64,000 nucleotides of DNA, from the NCBI GenBank assembly GCA_037127315.1, contig JBBBDQ010000330.1, positions 5,077,501 to 5,141,500 of the forward strand, read 5' to 3'. The notes below the pieces were generated by a model. The model had not been told where the DNA came from. It searched no databases and saw only the letters and a program-made list of their open reading frames with translations. The position numbers were made by a program, and so were the translations under genes. Positions 34,605 to 46,689 of this stretch are shown piece after piece (the stretch's first letter is position 1; each line of letters starts with the position of its first letter). Source of the stretch: Ascarosepion bandense (Eukaryota; Mollusca; Cephalopoda; Sepiida; Sepiidae).

Positions 34605-35190
34605 CAGTCTTTTTCTTTTTCAGTTTTAATTACAAAACACTTGGATTGTACCTCATAATTATCTGATAAGAAGAAAATAAAAATCATATTATTTAGTACT
34701 GAATAGTAGCTTGTGTATTTGCAAATTTAAAAAATTCAGATTCTTCATTTTTGAAAGCTTTCTCCAGTAAACATTTTTTTCTTATGAAAACATTCCTCAT
34801 ATTTTTTCCATTTATTTTGATTCTGTTATTCCTTTGCGTCCTTCAATCATGGAACTGGGTGTGTGCAGGGTGGATGTCATAAATTTATCTGTGGTTAAAT
34901 ACTAACTGAGGAATGAGTATTTCTCAACCTTATTAAAAGGTTGAAGTTTGTGAACCTTGTTGTCGTCAAACAAGCACATAAAGGCTTTTTTGTTAGTCCC
35001 TACTAAAAGTTAACATGCAATTTTTAAGTATGGAAGCCTAAAAGAAAAAATATGTTACCTTTTCTTTATTCTCACAGATGATAAACTCTATTCATGGTAT
35101 TAGATTGGTACAAAATTTTATCAGCAATTTTCTTCTGAAGAATCAAAATATTTCAACTTTTCTTCTGAATAGTCTTGTATATTTCTTTAG
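34605..35190. other. No recognised gene
   Basis: AT-rich DNA without repeat or coding signal. Confidence 0.5.
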
Positions 35191-35195
35191 TCTGG

Positions 35196-35593
35196 GTTTA
35201 CAGTCACATCACATTGTAATAACACTTCCTGTCAGACCATCAGAGTTAAACAACTGCAATGTCAAGCCTGGTTAGTACCTAGATGGGTGACTAATCGGAA
35301 ATACCAGAGGCTGTTAGCTTGAATGTACAGGTGGTGTAATGGATAATGGCTTAGAATTATTAAACGAAAAGCCAAGTCCAATTGGGTTTGTTATGTTCAA
35401 TTATGCACAGATACCCTTGGAAAAGGTATGAATCCACTGCTTCTACCCACAACTATAGGTCAGTTAGTAATATTTGTATCATTAAACCATTATTCTCTCA
35501 AAAAAGAATTTTTACAATTTAAAAATTTTTATGACTTTAGATAACCTGCAAAGAGTTGATAAGCTGTAAAAATAAATCATTCAATCAATTTTA
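35196..35593 (+). mobile_element. 5S rRNA-tRNA composite SINE, copy 1
   Basis: Diverged 5S-like head to 35320 (gagttaaacaactgcaatg, gcctggttagtacctagatg, ggtgactaatcggaaatacc), then a tRNA-like block (tggtgtaatggataatggct), the core (cccttggaaaaggtatgaat) and a tail ctgcaaagagttgataagctgtaaa ending in attcaatcaatt. The same head-to-tail order occurs in two other copies here. Confidence 0.85.
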
Positions 35594-35954
35594 GTCAAGT
35601 TCCATAGCAGTCAAGCTGTCAGGTTTTAGCAGCTTTAGTCTAAAAAGAATCTAATGCTGTCAAAAGTTTCAAGTAAGAAAAAATAGCAGTATAAAGCATA
35701 ACAGTTTTTGGAATATTTTTATAGTTCTTATCAGATTAAAAAAAAGGTACTAATGGAAACTGATATGTTAAGTTTATTTTGCTAGTAATGCCATCTAGAG
35801 TAATTAGGTGTTAGGGTTTTCTTTTTCAATATTGCAATTTTTATGGATCTTTTTGTGGAAAAACAGAAAATGAAATTAATTTTTTTTTCCTTTTAAGCTT
35901 CCATACTTTAAAATTATGAATGTTAAATTTTGGTGGAACTAACAAAAGAGATAG

Positions 35955-36115
35955 CGACAGTGTAGCAGATATCAGTGTGTAAAGTAGAATTGGCAAACTG
36001 TGTTCAAATTCTTGTATAGTCTGTTGCATTCACTGTTGCCCAAAATCTTTTGTGAAAGGCATGAATCTGTTTCTTTTTCTCTCAGTTATGAGTTAAATAA
36101 CAAAATAAACTGGGT
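35955..36115 (+). mobile_element. SINE fragment, diverged
   Basis: gtgtagcagatatcagtgtg, gttcaaattcttgta, atcttttgtgaaaggcatga and tcagttatgagttaaataac follow the SINE order from box A to core. Confidence 0.65.
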
Positions 36116-36419
36116 TGATTGACTGATTTGTTATTTATGGCTTATTATTTTGAGTTATTTAAAGTATTATTTTTGATAATAATGATCATTTTTTTGTTTG
36201 TGTGTGAATATTGCATGAACAATTTTTTGTGAATGACAATGTTTTTTTTTTCAGATACAAGTCTTACTATTTAATTCAAAGCTGGGAAATGACAAGATGG
36301 ATTCCTATCTTTACCAAGGTTATTTGTGCATAAATGAATGCAACACACTTGATTCGAATTCAAACTCAGTTTCTCATTTCAGACTGCTGTCTGTTGCACC
36401 AACTGCACATCCTGAGTAA
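36116..36419 (-). mobile_element. SINE fragment with family-B tail, inverted to its neighbour
   Basis: Starts (on +) with gattgactgatttgttattt, a tail like that of the composite SINEs, then gatacaagtcttactattta, ccaaggttatttgtgcataa, gattcgaattcaaactcag (box B reversed) and ttgcaccaactgcacatcc (5' end). No 5S head. Confidence 0.65.
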
Positions 36420-37502
36420 ACTGTGCTTTCCAATCTGTAGTGAAAGAAATAGAACGAAGAAACAGGAAGTAATAATATTGGTGGACAAAAATTGCAGAAA
36501 CAGAGAATCCCTACGTTGCTGGATAAGACCTGAAACAATAGGAAATCAAAATGTTTGTAGAGAAAATGAAAAGAAACAGTGACTTTACCACTGTTGCACA
36601 AATATTACAAAAGTATTGAACCCTTGAGTTGGGGATTAAAGTTTGAAGAAACATGAAACTCTAGAATTAATAGACAAAAAATGCAGAAGAAAATGGAACA
36701 TTACATTAGTAAAAAAAAAAAAAAAAATGATGAAACATTAAGCCCCAGACCACAATGGCTAGGATCAACCATGCTATATACATTGAGTCAACTCATCCCT
36801 ATTTTTTCATATTCCATTAGTAAGGAGTAAGTTCCACTTAGTTTCTTCCCCGGAACTATTGCAATGTAAAACGGACTCCCGAGTGGATACTTCCCTGATC
36901 TCTAAAATATTAACCTCTTCAAATCAAAATTCATAATATGCAACCCTTGTTCCCTTCATGTACAGCATTCTCATTCAGTAACTCCCTACCTTCAGTGGCA
37001 CTTATTGGGTGAACAATAGCATAAAATAGAATAAAAAAAATAAAGAAACTGAATACAAATGTTGGTAGACATACATAATAAACAAAATGCACTAGAATGA
37101 TAAAAAACAAAAATTAATCCATAGGGGAATCCAAAATATTGGAAAAACATAAATTGAAGAAACAGTAAATTTTGGACTAAAATTGATGAAAAAGTGAACC
37201 ACAATGTCATTAAATAAAAAACAACAAAACCCTGAGCCTAAATGTTGGGAAACAAAAATTGAAGAAACAGAATCTTAAGGTTCCTGTACAAAAATTGAAG
37301 AATCCCAAAGTTGCAACATAAGAACTGAAGAAAGAAGAAACCAAATATTTAAAAAAATCTGGAAAAAAACAATCAAAACCGGTATTGGTATACACAAATT
37401 ACAGAAATATTGAACCATAATTCTAGTGTATAATAAATGAAGAGGGAACACCTGAGTTGAAGAAACAAAGAACCAGGAAAGTTAGTGGACAAAAATTGAT
37501 TT

Positions 37503-37980
37503 TGTTGGTTGATTGATTTGTTTTTATGGCAAATCAACCTCGGCAGGTCATTTATTGCCAACTAATTTTTTTTTTTTTTATTGCTGGTAATATCTTTTTC
37601 TTTCAACAATTTATTGTTGTTTTTATATAAGTTTTTTGTGTCTAGTAATACTTTTTTCTTTTCTTGTATCAAGATTCATTGGGATTTGTTTTTAAGGGCA
37701 GGGTCCCCACGTTTTACCCTTGTTATTTAACCCATAACTGGAGAGAAGGGACGGATTAATACCTTTCCCAAGGGTACCAATGCTTAAGTGAATGCAGGGT
37801 ATTCAACTGGAATTTGAACTCTGCTCACCGATTTCTCTTTCTGAGCAGATATCCACTGTAAACGCTTACAGCACCTGGTATTCCCAAGCGGTCACCCATC
37901 TAAGTACTGACCAGGCTCAACGTTGCTTAACTTTGGTGATCAAGTGAGAACCGGTGTATTCAACGTGATAGGCCGTAAGC
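37503..37980 (-). mobile_element. 5S rRNA-tRNA composite SINE, copy 2 (best preserved 5S head)
   Basis: On the minus strand it begins with the 5S-like block (37980-37864), continues with a tRNA-like part lacking its first bases (ACAGTGGATATCTGCTC, then AGAGTTCAAATTCCAG as box B), the core (CCCTTGGGAAAGGTATTAAT, CAGTTATGGGTTAAATAACA) and a tail ending in AACAAATCAATCAACC. Confidence 0.9.
37864..37980 (-). rRNA. 5S rRNA-derived head of the composite SINE
   Basis: 117 bp covering essentially the whole 5S length. Recognisable are GAATACACCGGTTCTC, AAGTTAAGCAACGTTGAGCC (internal box A region), GGTCAGTACTTAGATGGGTG and GACCGCTTGGGAATACCAGG (box C region). The ends GCTTAC and GTAAGC can pair as helix I. 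It is joined directly to a SINE, so it is a 5S-derived pol III promoter rather than a cellular 5S gene. Confidence 0.9.
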
Positions 37981-38784
37981 CAACAAAAATTGAAGAAACA
38001 GAGATATTTCAATGTAGATGGACAAACATTGATGAAGTAAGAAATACCAAAGTGGGTGGATAAAAAGGGAATGAATGAGGAACCTTCAAGTAGGTGATCA
38101 AAAGTTGAAAATCAGTGGAAAAATAAATTGAAGAAACAGGGGACATAAAAATTTAATGGATAGAAAAATGAAAAAAAGTAACAGGAACACCAAAGTTTGC
38201 AGACAAAACTTAAAGAAAGAGCAAGCCTCAAAGTAAATGAAGAAAAACCTATGAAACAGGAACCCCTAAAGTAGATTGACAAATATTGAAGAAACAAATA
38301 CTACTAAAGTAAATGAATAAAAGCTTAAGAAACATTGAACACCAACATTAGGGGAAAAAATTAAAGAGCAATAAACCACAAAATAGATGGACAAAATTTT
38401 AAAAAATGAAGAAGCCCAAAAATTAATAGACAACTGAAAAATGAGAAACACCCAAAATTAATGGAAAAATCTTGGAGAAACAATGAACACAAAAATTAGG
38501 GGACAACAACTGAAGAAACAGTAAGCAAAATATTAGTGGAAAAAATTAAAGAATCATTGAACACCAAAGATAGTGGGTAAACATTGAAGAATCAAGAAAC
38601 CTCTAAAGTTAGAGAACAAAACTTAAAGAAACAGAGAACATCTCAGTCAGTGGACAAAATTTAAAGTAGCAGGAATCCACCAAAGTAGAAGTGTTGAAGA
38701 AACAAGTAACCCCTTACAAATTAGATGGACAACAATTTGAAAAAAAGGAAATACTAAAGTTTCAGTGTTAGCAGACAAAAAATA

Positions 38785-39670
38785 CAATCCACCAATTTTC
38801 AAATCAGTGTTGTCACCACTTGAAGAAATTTGGTCATTTTTTTAAATAAGAATAAATGAAGAATCTAAATGATTGTTTACATTAGAAAAATTACAAAGAA
38901 TTTATTCAACAAACAATATAAAATTTGCTAGCAGAGACTCAGAAGATAACAATTTTGACTTTAATACAACTGTAGGCATAAAAGTTACAAATAGGTAAGA
39001 CAAGAAAAACTTGATGGGCTGAAGGTGTAATAAATAAAAATAACTGCAGCAGTTTCTTATGTGGATGCTATGTCTGTATATAAAAATGAATTAATTACAG
39101 CATAGGAAAGAAACTAACCTTGTATGAAAAAGACCTCTGATTAAAACCTGTCTTTTAAAGTTAAAATTACTTCTCTCAAGTTGAATTGGAAAATTTATTC
39201 TTACAATCAAGAAGATGAAAAGATGAAAAAGCATGCAAAATAAAATATGTTGTGCATTTTATACATTCAATATTGATTCTCATAAAGATAGTTTTACCTA
39301 CTAGAAATGGTAGTCATTGTAAGTGAATCAGATGTTGTTACATCTCATTTCAAGTCAATCTGAACACAATATTTATTGATGTATTTACACCAAATATGGC
39401 ACAAGGCCAGAAAATAGGGTAATGGGAAGGTTGGTCATTTCTGTCTTATTTCTTAACCTAGGTAGTCTCAATCACTGAACCAGTCTCTTGATAATTTTTC
39501 TTTCACCAAAATTTCACATTTACACTTTCCGTTCATACTTCAAACATGGTCATAGCACAAATTCTCTATGAAGTCTTGACTAGTCTCATATATCAGTTGT
39601 TTTTTTTTGTGTGTGTGGGGGGGGGGTAATAAAAATTTTAAGTCAATCTGGACACTGAGGGTTTTTTTTT
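38785..39670. other. No recognised gene
   Basis: AT-rich; G-run at 39616-39627 and T-runs. No coding or element signal. Confidence 0.5.
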
Positions 39671-39673
39671 TTA

Positions 39674-40061
39674 TAGATTGATTTTTATTACAGCTTATCA
39701 ACCCTTTGCAGGCAATTCAAAGCCAGAAAATATTTTCAGATTTTAAGAATTTTTTTGAGATAATGATTTAATGATACAAGTCATACTAAAGAAGCCATAT
39801 ATGGGGTAACAAGACATGGATTCATAACTTTTGTAAGGGTAATTCTGCATAAGTGAATATAATAAACTTGACGGGAACTGGAACTCAGCTCTCTGAATTT
39901 CAATTCTGAGCCATTATCACATGATACACAACCCACACATCTAAGCTTACAGCATTTGATATTCCCAAGTGATCACCCATCTAGGTACTGACCAGGTTAG
40001 ATGTTGCTTAATTTTGGTAATTATATATAAAGAGGTGTTTCATCATGATATGACTATAAGC
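39674..40061 (-). mobile_element. 5S rRNA-tRNA composite SINE, copy 3
   Basis: The 5S head is 40061-39945 (minus-strand AAAATTAAGCAACATCTAAC, CTGGTCAGTACCTAGATGGG, TGATCACTTGGGAATATC), then box-B-like GAGTTCCAGTTCCCG, a diverged core, and a tail GCAAAGGGTTGATAAGCTGT ending near 39674 in AATCAATC. More diverged than copy 2. Confidence 0.87.
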
Positions 40062-40519
40062 TTTGAGCTCAACCATTCCTAAGAATAGCTTTAAGAAGAT
40101 TCAGCAGTTAGATGATTACTTTTTTAGTTTCTGTTTTTATTGATTAGAAAAGATTAATATTGAAATTCGATTTTCTTGTCTTGTGATTTGCTGTTTGCAC
40201 AGATTTGGATATGGCATAAACATAAACTATCATCTAAAATTCTTTTCAGGATGTGGCTGAACATAACTCTCCACAACTTCCAATCCTTTTTTTAGTAAGA
40301 TTTGTCTTTTTACTAAATTTTGCAAACACTTTAGACAAGCTCATTAGATAGATTATTTACTACTTTCCTTGGTGCTTCTATATCCTGTGAGTTTTAAATT
40401 CTCTAAGCAATCTTTCCTCATTATGTGCTCAAGAAATTTCAGCAAGGTTTAACTTTCATGCCTGCAAAAAAACAGTTTCAAAAAAAGTTTTTTTCTGTTA
40501 ATACAACTATTACTGTATA

Positions 40520-43500
40520 CCAGCAAAATAAAATCTTTTACTCAAAAAATATATAAAAATCTACAAAATACTCAAAATATGGAAACCAAGTACAGTGTCT
40601 TATTTATTATTTAAAATGTTATAAAGGTTTATATTTTATCATTTTATAGAGAAATAAAATTGAAAAGATAATCTTTTAATGCAAAAATGTCTAAAAAATC
40701 TATAAAATGCTCTAAATATGGTAATCATTAACAATGCCATATTTGTTATTTACCATTTCATAAAAATTTAGTTTTTATCATTTTATGAAGAAAAAAATTT
40801 TAAATTAAATCTTTTTATTCAAAAATATATAAAAATCTACAAAATGCTATAAATATGGCAATCAATATGAATGTCATATAAAGATTTATTTTTTCAAATT
40901 TAGTTCTTTATAAAAATGAAGAACTAAATTTGAAAAATATCTTTTAATTCAAAAATGTATAAAAGCATCAAAATATAGGGCAATTACAATGCATTATTTA
41001 TTATTTTCAGTTTTATAAATATTTATATTGTATCATTTTATAAGAAATTTGGAAAGTATTCTTTTTTATTCAAAATATATATAAATATCTACAAAATTGC
41101 TCAAACTATGTTGTTAATTACTATGGAAACTGTTATTATTTTCAGTTTTATAAATATTTGTATCATTTTAAAAGAGAAATTTGAAAAGTATTCTTTTTAT
41201 TTAAAATATATAAATATACAATTACTCAAACTATGGTAACCAATTACAATGCATTTATTTATTATTTTCAGTTTTATAAATATTTATATTGTATGTTTTA
41301 TAAGAGAAATTTGAAAATGATTCTTTTTATTCAAAATATGTAAATATCTACGAGTACTCAAACTATGGTAACCAATTACTATGCATTATTTATTATTTTC
41401 AGTTTTATAAATATTTGTGTCATTTTTAAAGAGGAAATTTATGTTCTTTATTTAAAATATATAAATATCTATTTTGATTAACTTAAACTACTTAGTAACT
41501 AATTACAATGCATTATTTATTATTTTCAGTTTTATAAATATTTATATTGTATCATTTTATAAGAAATTTGAAAAGTATTCTTTTTATTCAAAATATATAA
41601 ATATCTACAAATTGCTCAAACTATGGTAACCAATTACTATGCATTGTATTTATTATTTTCAGTTTTATAAATATTTGTATCATTTTAAAGAAACTGAAAA
41701 GTATTCTTTTTATTTAAAATATATAAATATCTACAAATTGTAAACTATGGTAACCAGTGCTAAAACATTATTTATTATTTTCATTTTATAAATATTTATA
41801 TTATATCATTTATAAAAGAAATTTAAGTATTCTTTTTAGCTAAAATATATAAATATCTGGTACTCCAAACTATGGTAACAATTACTATGCATTATTTGTA
41901 TTTTTTTTTCAGTTTTTTGTATCTGTATCATTTAAGAAAGTGAAAATGTTCTTTTTATTTAAAATATATAAATATCTACAAATTACTCAAACTACAGTAG
42001 CAATTACTATACATTATTTATTATTTTCAGTTTTATAAATATTTATATTGTATCATTTTATAAGAAATTTGAAAGTATTCTTTTTATTCAAAATATATAA
42101 ATATCTACCATTTATCTCAAACTATGGTAACCAATTACTATACATTATTTATTATTTAGTTTTGCAAATATTTGTATCATTTTAAAAGAAATTTGAAAAG
42201 TATTCTTTTTTATTTAAAATATATAAATATCTACAAATTACTCAAACTATGGTAACTTAATTACAATGCATTATTTATTATTTTCAGTTTTATAAATATT
42301 TATATTGTATATTTTATAAGAGAAATTTGAAAAATATTACTTTTATTCAAAATATATAAATATCTTGATGCTCAAACTATGGTAACCAATTACTATGCAT
42401 TTATTTATTATTTTTTTCAGTTTACATAAATATTTGTATCATTTAAAAGAGAAATTTGAAAAGTATTCTTTTTATTTAAAATATATAAATATCTACAAAT
42501 TACTCAAACTATGGTAACCAATTACAATGCATTATTTATTATTTTCAGTTTTATAAATATTTATATTGTATCATTTTATAAGAGAAATTTGGAAAGTATA
42601 CTTTTTATTCAAAATATATAAATATCTACAAATTGCTCAAACTATGGTAACCAATTACTATGCATTATTTATTATTTTCAGTTTTATAAATATTTGTATC
42701 ATTTTAAAAGAGAAATTTGAAAAGTATTCTTTTTATTTAAAATATATAAATATCTACAAATTGCTCAAACTATGGTAACCAATTACTATGCATTATTTAT
42801 TATTTTCAGTTTTATAAATATTTATATTGTATCATTTTATAAGAGAAATTTGAAAAGTATTCTTTTTATTCAAAATATATAAATATCTACAAATTGCTCA
42901 AACTATGGTAACCAATTACTATGCATTATTTATTATTTTCAGTTTTATAAATATTTGTATCATTTTAAAAGAGAAATTTGAAAAGTATTCTTTTTATTTA
43001 AAATATATAAATATCTACAAATTGCTCAAACTATGGTAACCAATTACTATACATTATTTATTATTTTCAGTTTTATAAATATTTATATTGTATCATTTTA
43101 TAAGAGAAATTTGGAAAGTATTCTTTTTATTCAAAATATATAAATATCTACAAATTACTCAAACTATGGTAACCAATTACTATGCATTATTTATTATTTT
43201 CAGTTTTATAAATATTTGTATCATTTTAAAAGAGAAATTTGAAAAGTATTCTTTTTATTTAAAATATATATATATCTACAAATTGCTCAAACTATGGTAA
43301 CCAATTACTATGCATTATTTATTATTTTCAGTTTTATAAATATTTATATTGTATCATTTTATAAGAGAAATTTGAAAAGTATTCTTTTTATTCAAAATAT
43401 ATAAATATCTACAAATTGCTCAAACTATGGTAACCAATTACTATGCATTATTTATTATTTTCAGTTTTATAAATATTTGTATCATTTTAAAAGAGAAATT

Positions 43501-45062
43501 TGAAAAGTATTCTTTTTATTTAAAATATATAAATATCTACAAATTGCTCAAACTATGGTAACCAATTACTATACATTATTTATTATTTTCAGTTTTATAA
43601 ATATTTATATTGTATCATTTTATAAGAGAAATTTGAAAAGTATTCTTTTTATTCAAAATATATAAATATCTACAAATTGCTCAAACTATGGTAACCAATT
43701 ACTATGCATTATTTATTATTTTCAGTTTTATAAATATTTGTATCATTTTAAAAGAGAAATTTGAAAAGTATTCTTTTTATTTAAAATATATAAATATCTA
43801 CAAATTGCTCAAACTATGGTAACCAATTACTATGCATTATTTATTATTTTCAGTTTTATAAATATTTATATTGTATCATTTTATAAGAGAAATTTGAAAA
43901 GTATTCTTTTTATTCAAAATATATAAATATCTACAAATTGCTCAAACTATGGTAACCAATTACTATGCATTATTTATTATTTTCAGTTTTATAAATATTT
44001 ATATTGTATCATTTTATAAGAGAAATTTGGAAAGTATTCTTTTTATTCAAAATATATAAATATCTACAAATTGCTCAAACTATGGTAACCAATTACTGTG
44101 CATTATTTATTATTTATCATGTCATAAAGATTTACTTTTATCATTTTATAAAGAAATAAATTTGAAAAGAAATATTTTTATTCAAAATATGTACAAATCT
44201 ACAAAATACTCAAAATATTGAAACCAAATACAATGCCATATTTATTTACCATTTTATAAAGATTGATTTTTTTCCTTTTATAAAGAAATATGAAATGTAA
44301 TTTTTTATTCAGAAGTTTTTAAAAATGATCAAAATATGAAAATGAATTACTATACCATATTTATTACTTACCATTTTTTAGCATTTTTTTGTTATTTTAT
44401 AAAGAAATAAATTTGGAATTAAATCTTATTCAAAAATGTATAAAAATCTAAAAGATCATCCAAAGACCAATTACAATGCATTATTTATTGTTTTCCATTC
44501 TATATTTTTATTTCATCATTTTATAAAAAAAGAAATTTAAAATGAATTCTTTTCATTCCAAAATGTATAAAAATGTACGAAATGCTCCAAATATGGAAGC
44601 CAATTACAATGCCATATTTATTATTTATTATTTTATAAACATTTATTTTTTATCATTTTATTTGAAAAAAAAATCTTTTCATTGAAAAATGTATACAAAT
44701 CTACAAAATGCTCAAAATCTGATCACCAATTACAATGCCTTCTTTATTATTTACCATTTTTTAAAGAATTATTTTATCATTTTATAAAGAAAAAATTATA
44801 AATTATTCTTTATTCAAAAATGTATGAAAATTTACAAAATGCTCAAAATATTATAACTAATTAGGATATTTATTATTTAGAATTTTATAATTATTTATTT
44901 TTATCATTTTATAAAAAGAGTAATTTAAAATAGAATCTTTTTATTCAAGAATGTATAAAAATCTACAAAATGCTCAGAATCTGAAAACCAATCACAATGT
45001 CTTACTTATGATTGACTATTTTGTAAATATTGTTTTGTTATTTTATAAAGAAATAAATTTGG
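40520..45062 (+). repeat. Satellite with ~130-bp monomers and 261-bp dimeric higher-order unit
   Basis: Monomers read attatttattattttcagtt...aaatatttatattgtatcattttataag...ctacaaattgctcaaactat-ggtaacc. In the core (about 42.4-44.1 kb) two types alternate: type A (tatattgtatcattttataag; attcaaaa) and type B (tgtatcattttaaaag; atttaaaa), giving a 261-bp dimer seen as identical landmarks 522 bp apart (42566 and 43088). Two A units are adjacent near 43.85-44.0 kb. Flanking monomers at 40.5-42.3 and 44.1-45.06 kb are progressively diverged. Confidence 0.95.
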
Positions 45063-46075
45063 ATTCCTAATTTATTTATGAAATGGTAAAAAAGTAAGGC
45101 ATTGTAACTGGTTCCCATATTTTGAGAATTTTGTAGATTTTTATATATTTATGAATAAAGCTTTCTTTTCAAATTCATATTTTTAAACGTTAAAAAATAA
45201 ATTTTTATAAAACAAAGAATAATTCATAGGAATTAGTTCCCATATTTTGAGCATTTTTTAAATTTAGATAAATTTTTTAAAGAAAGATTCCTTTTCAAAT
45301 GTACTTCTTTATAAAATATAAAATATAAACATTTATAAAATGGAAAATAATAAATAATACATTGTAATTGGTTCTTATATTTTGATGAGATTTTAGGTTT
45401 TTATATATTTTTGAATAAAAAATATTTCATTACAAATTTATTTCTTTATAGTTCATACATATTTTTATAAAATTAAAATTTTATAAAAAATAAACAAAAA
45501 ATGAACAATACAAGAACATTTAAATAAAAATATGAGTTTTCTGGTCAGTATACTTTTTCATCTTGAATTATATTGCAGATTAATTATTTTTTAATTTTCC
45601 AAATTCTTTAATAATCATAATTTAAAATCAAGGATACCTAATCAGTAGAAATCCAAGGCCTGAATCTTCTGCAATTATTGGTTAATTCTTTCCTACTCAT
45701 TTTTGAAAAATGTAATTTTGAAAATCTTTTTAAATCATTGCTAATTCTTATAAAAATGCCTGTAAAACCTGTCAATAGATTATTTATTGTCGACCACATG
45801 TTTACTGACGAAGAAATTGTAAATGAAGAGTGGATGCTAAACATCTTCGCTAATCACTTGGTGAAGCTGGCAAAATGTGTTCTTTGGAATGGTTGGCAAA
45901 ACATTGATGAATTACCAGTTGGATTAGAGCTTTATAAAATGGTAAATAATAAAGATTTCATTATGCTTGGTTCCAGTATTTTATAATTTAGTAATTTTTT
46001 ATAAATTTATGAATAAAATAAATTGCTTTCATACTTATTTCTTTATAAAAAGGTAAATGATAAATATTGCATTAG
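45063..46075 (-). repeat. Inverted, degenerate edge of the same satellite
   Basis: From about 45063 the monomer appears in reverse: aaggcattgtaactggttcc, catattttgagaattttgta and gatttttatatatttatgaa are reverse complements of the + array phrases. Recurs near 45225 and 45360 and more faintly at 45940-46070. A less AT-rich stretch at 45760-45930 interrupts it and opens a 102-codon + frame without family resemblance. Confidence 0.8.
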
Positions 46076-46489
46076 TTTTAATAGAATAAGTTTTTAGAAT
46101 GTTGAAATATAAAATTATACTTGTAAATGAACAATCTAATAAATAAATAAGGTTTAATATTTTTCTGTAAATTCTCAAGAACAAAGACAATATGTAAATT
46201 CACTTTCATATGTTTTGGCTTTATTAAAAATCTAATCATCACTTTAAAAAAAGTAAACATTGCTGTGGGTGTGTTGTTAATATTAAAATACTAGCTGTGT
46301 CAAGGGAAAAATGTCCTTTCAACACACTGTTTTTAGCAGGCTTGGAGTTTAAACTTTGTTGCAATTTCAATTGTTTTTTCTGATTATAAATATAAGTGTC
46401 TCTTTTGTTTCTATTTTCCCTAAAATTTTGTTAATTCTTGCATATTTAGTTGATGGGGTTCTCAGCCTCCTTCCACATTTCTATCACCT

Positions 46490-46680
46490 GAAGTTTCTTT
46501 TCCATCTGTGATGAGGTGGTCTAGTGTTAACTGCTATATAGAAGAACCATTATTACATAACAATTCAGTATTCTTTTCTTTGTTTCTAATGAAATTTTCC
46601 TGTTTCTTAATACTTTGCTTAGTATTTGGAAGACATCATTTACTATTCCAGTGAACTTTTGGTGTCATATTTCCTCTCTT
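46490..46680 (-). pseudogene. LINE family 2 fragment
   Basis: agtattcttttctttgtttc, taatgaaattttcctgtttc and atactttgcttagtatttgg match 51390-51460 in the same orientation and the reverse complement of 14440-14580. Confidence 0.75.
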
Positions 46681-46689
46681 AAAACACAA

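Larger units (their letters stand above)
36430..38780 (-). repeat. Degenerate minisatellite, ~38-48-bp units, interrupted by SINE
   Basis: Loose repeats of gacaaaaattgaagaaacag followed by variable 15-25 bp (often caccaaagttagtgg) at 36430-36740, 37015-37500 and 37981-38780. The interruption at 37503-37980 is a composite SINE. Units are too diverged for a fixed period. Confidence 0.75.

Noticed and set aside
37864..37980. Functional cellular 5S rRNA gene
   Set aside because: It is fused to a SINE body, shows substitutions relative to the usual 5S pattern, and two more copies with the same fusion are nearby.
42566..43300. 70-codon duplicate genes at 42566 and 43088
   Set aside because: They are the same phase of the 261-bp satellite dimer, not genes.
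45678..45986. 102-codon frame as a host exon
   Set aside because: Its end is satellite sequence, no family is recognised and no splice sites frame it.
40520..46075. CRISPR array
   Set aside because: Regular repeats but no unique spacers between short direct repeats, and the context is eukaryotic; this is a tandem satellite.
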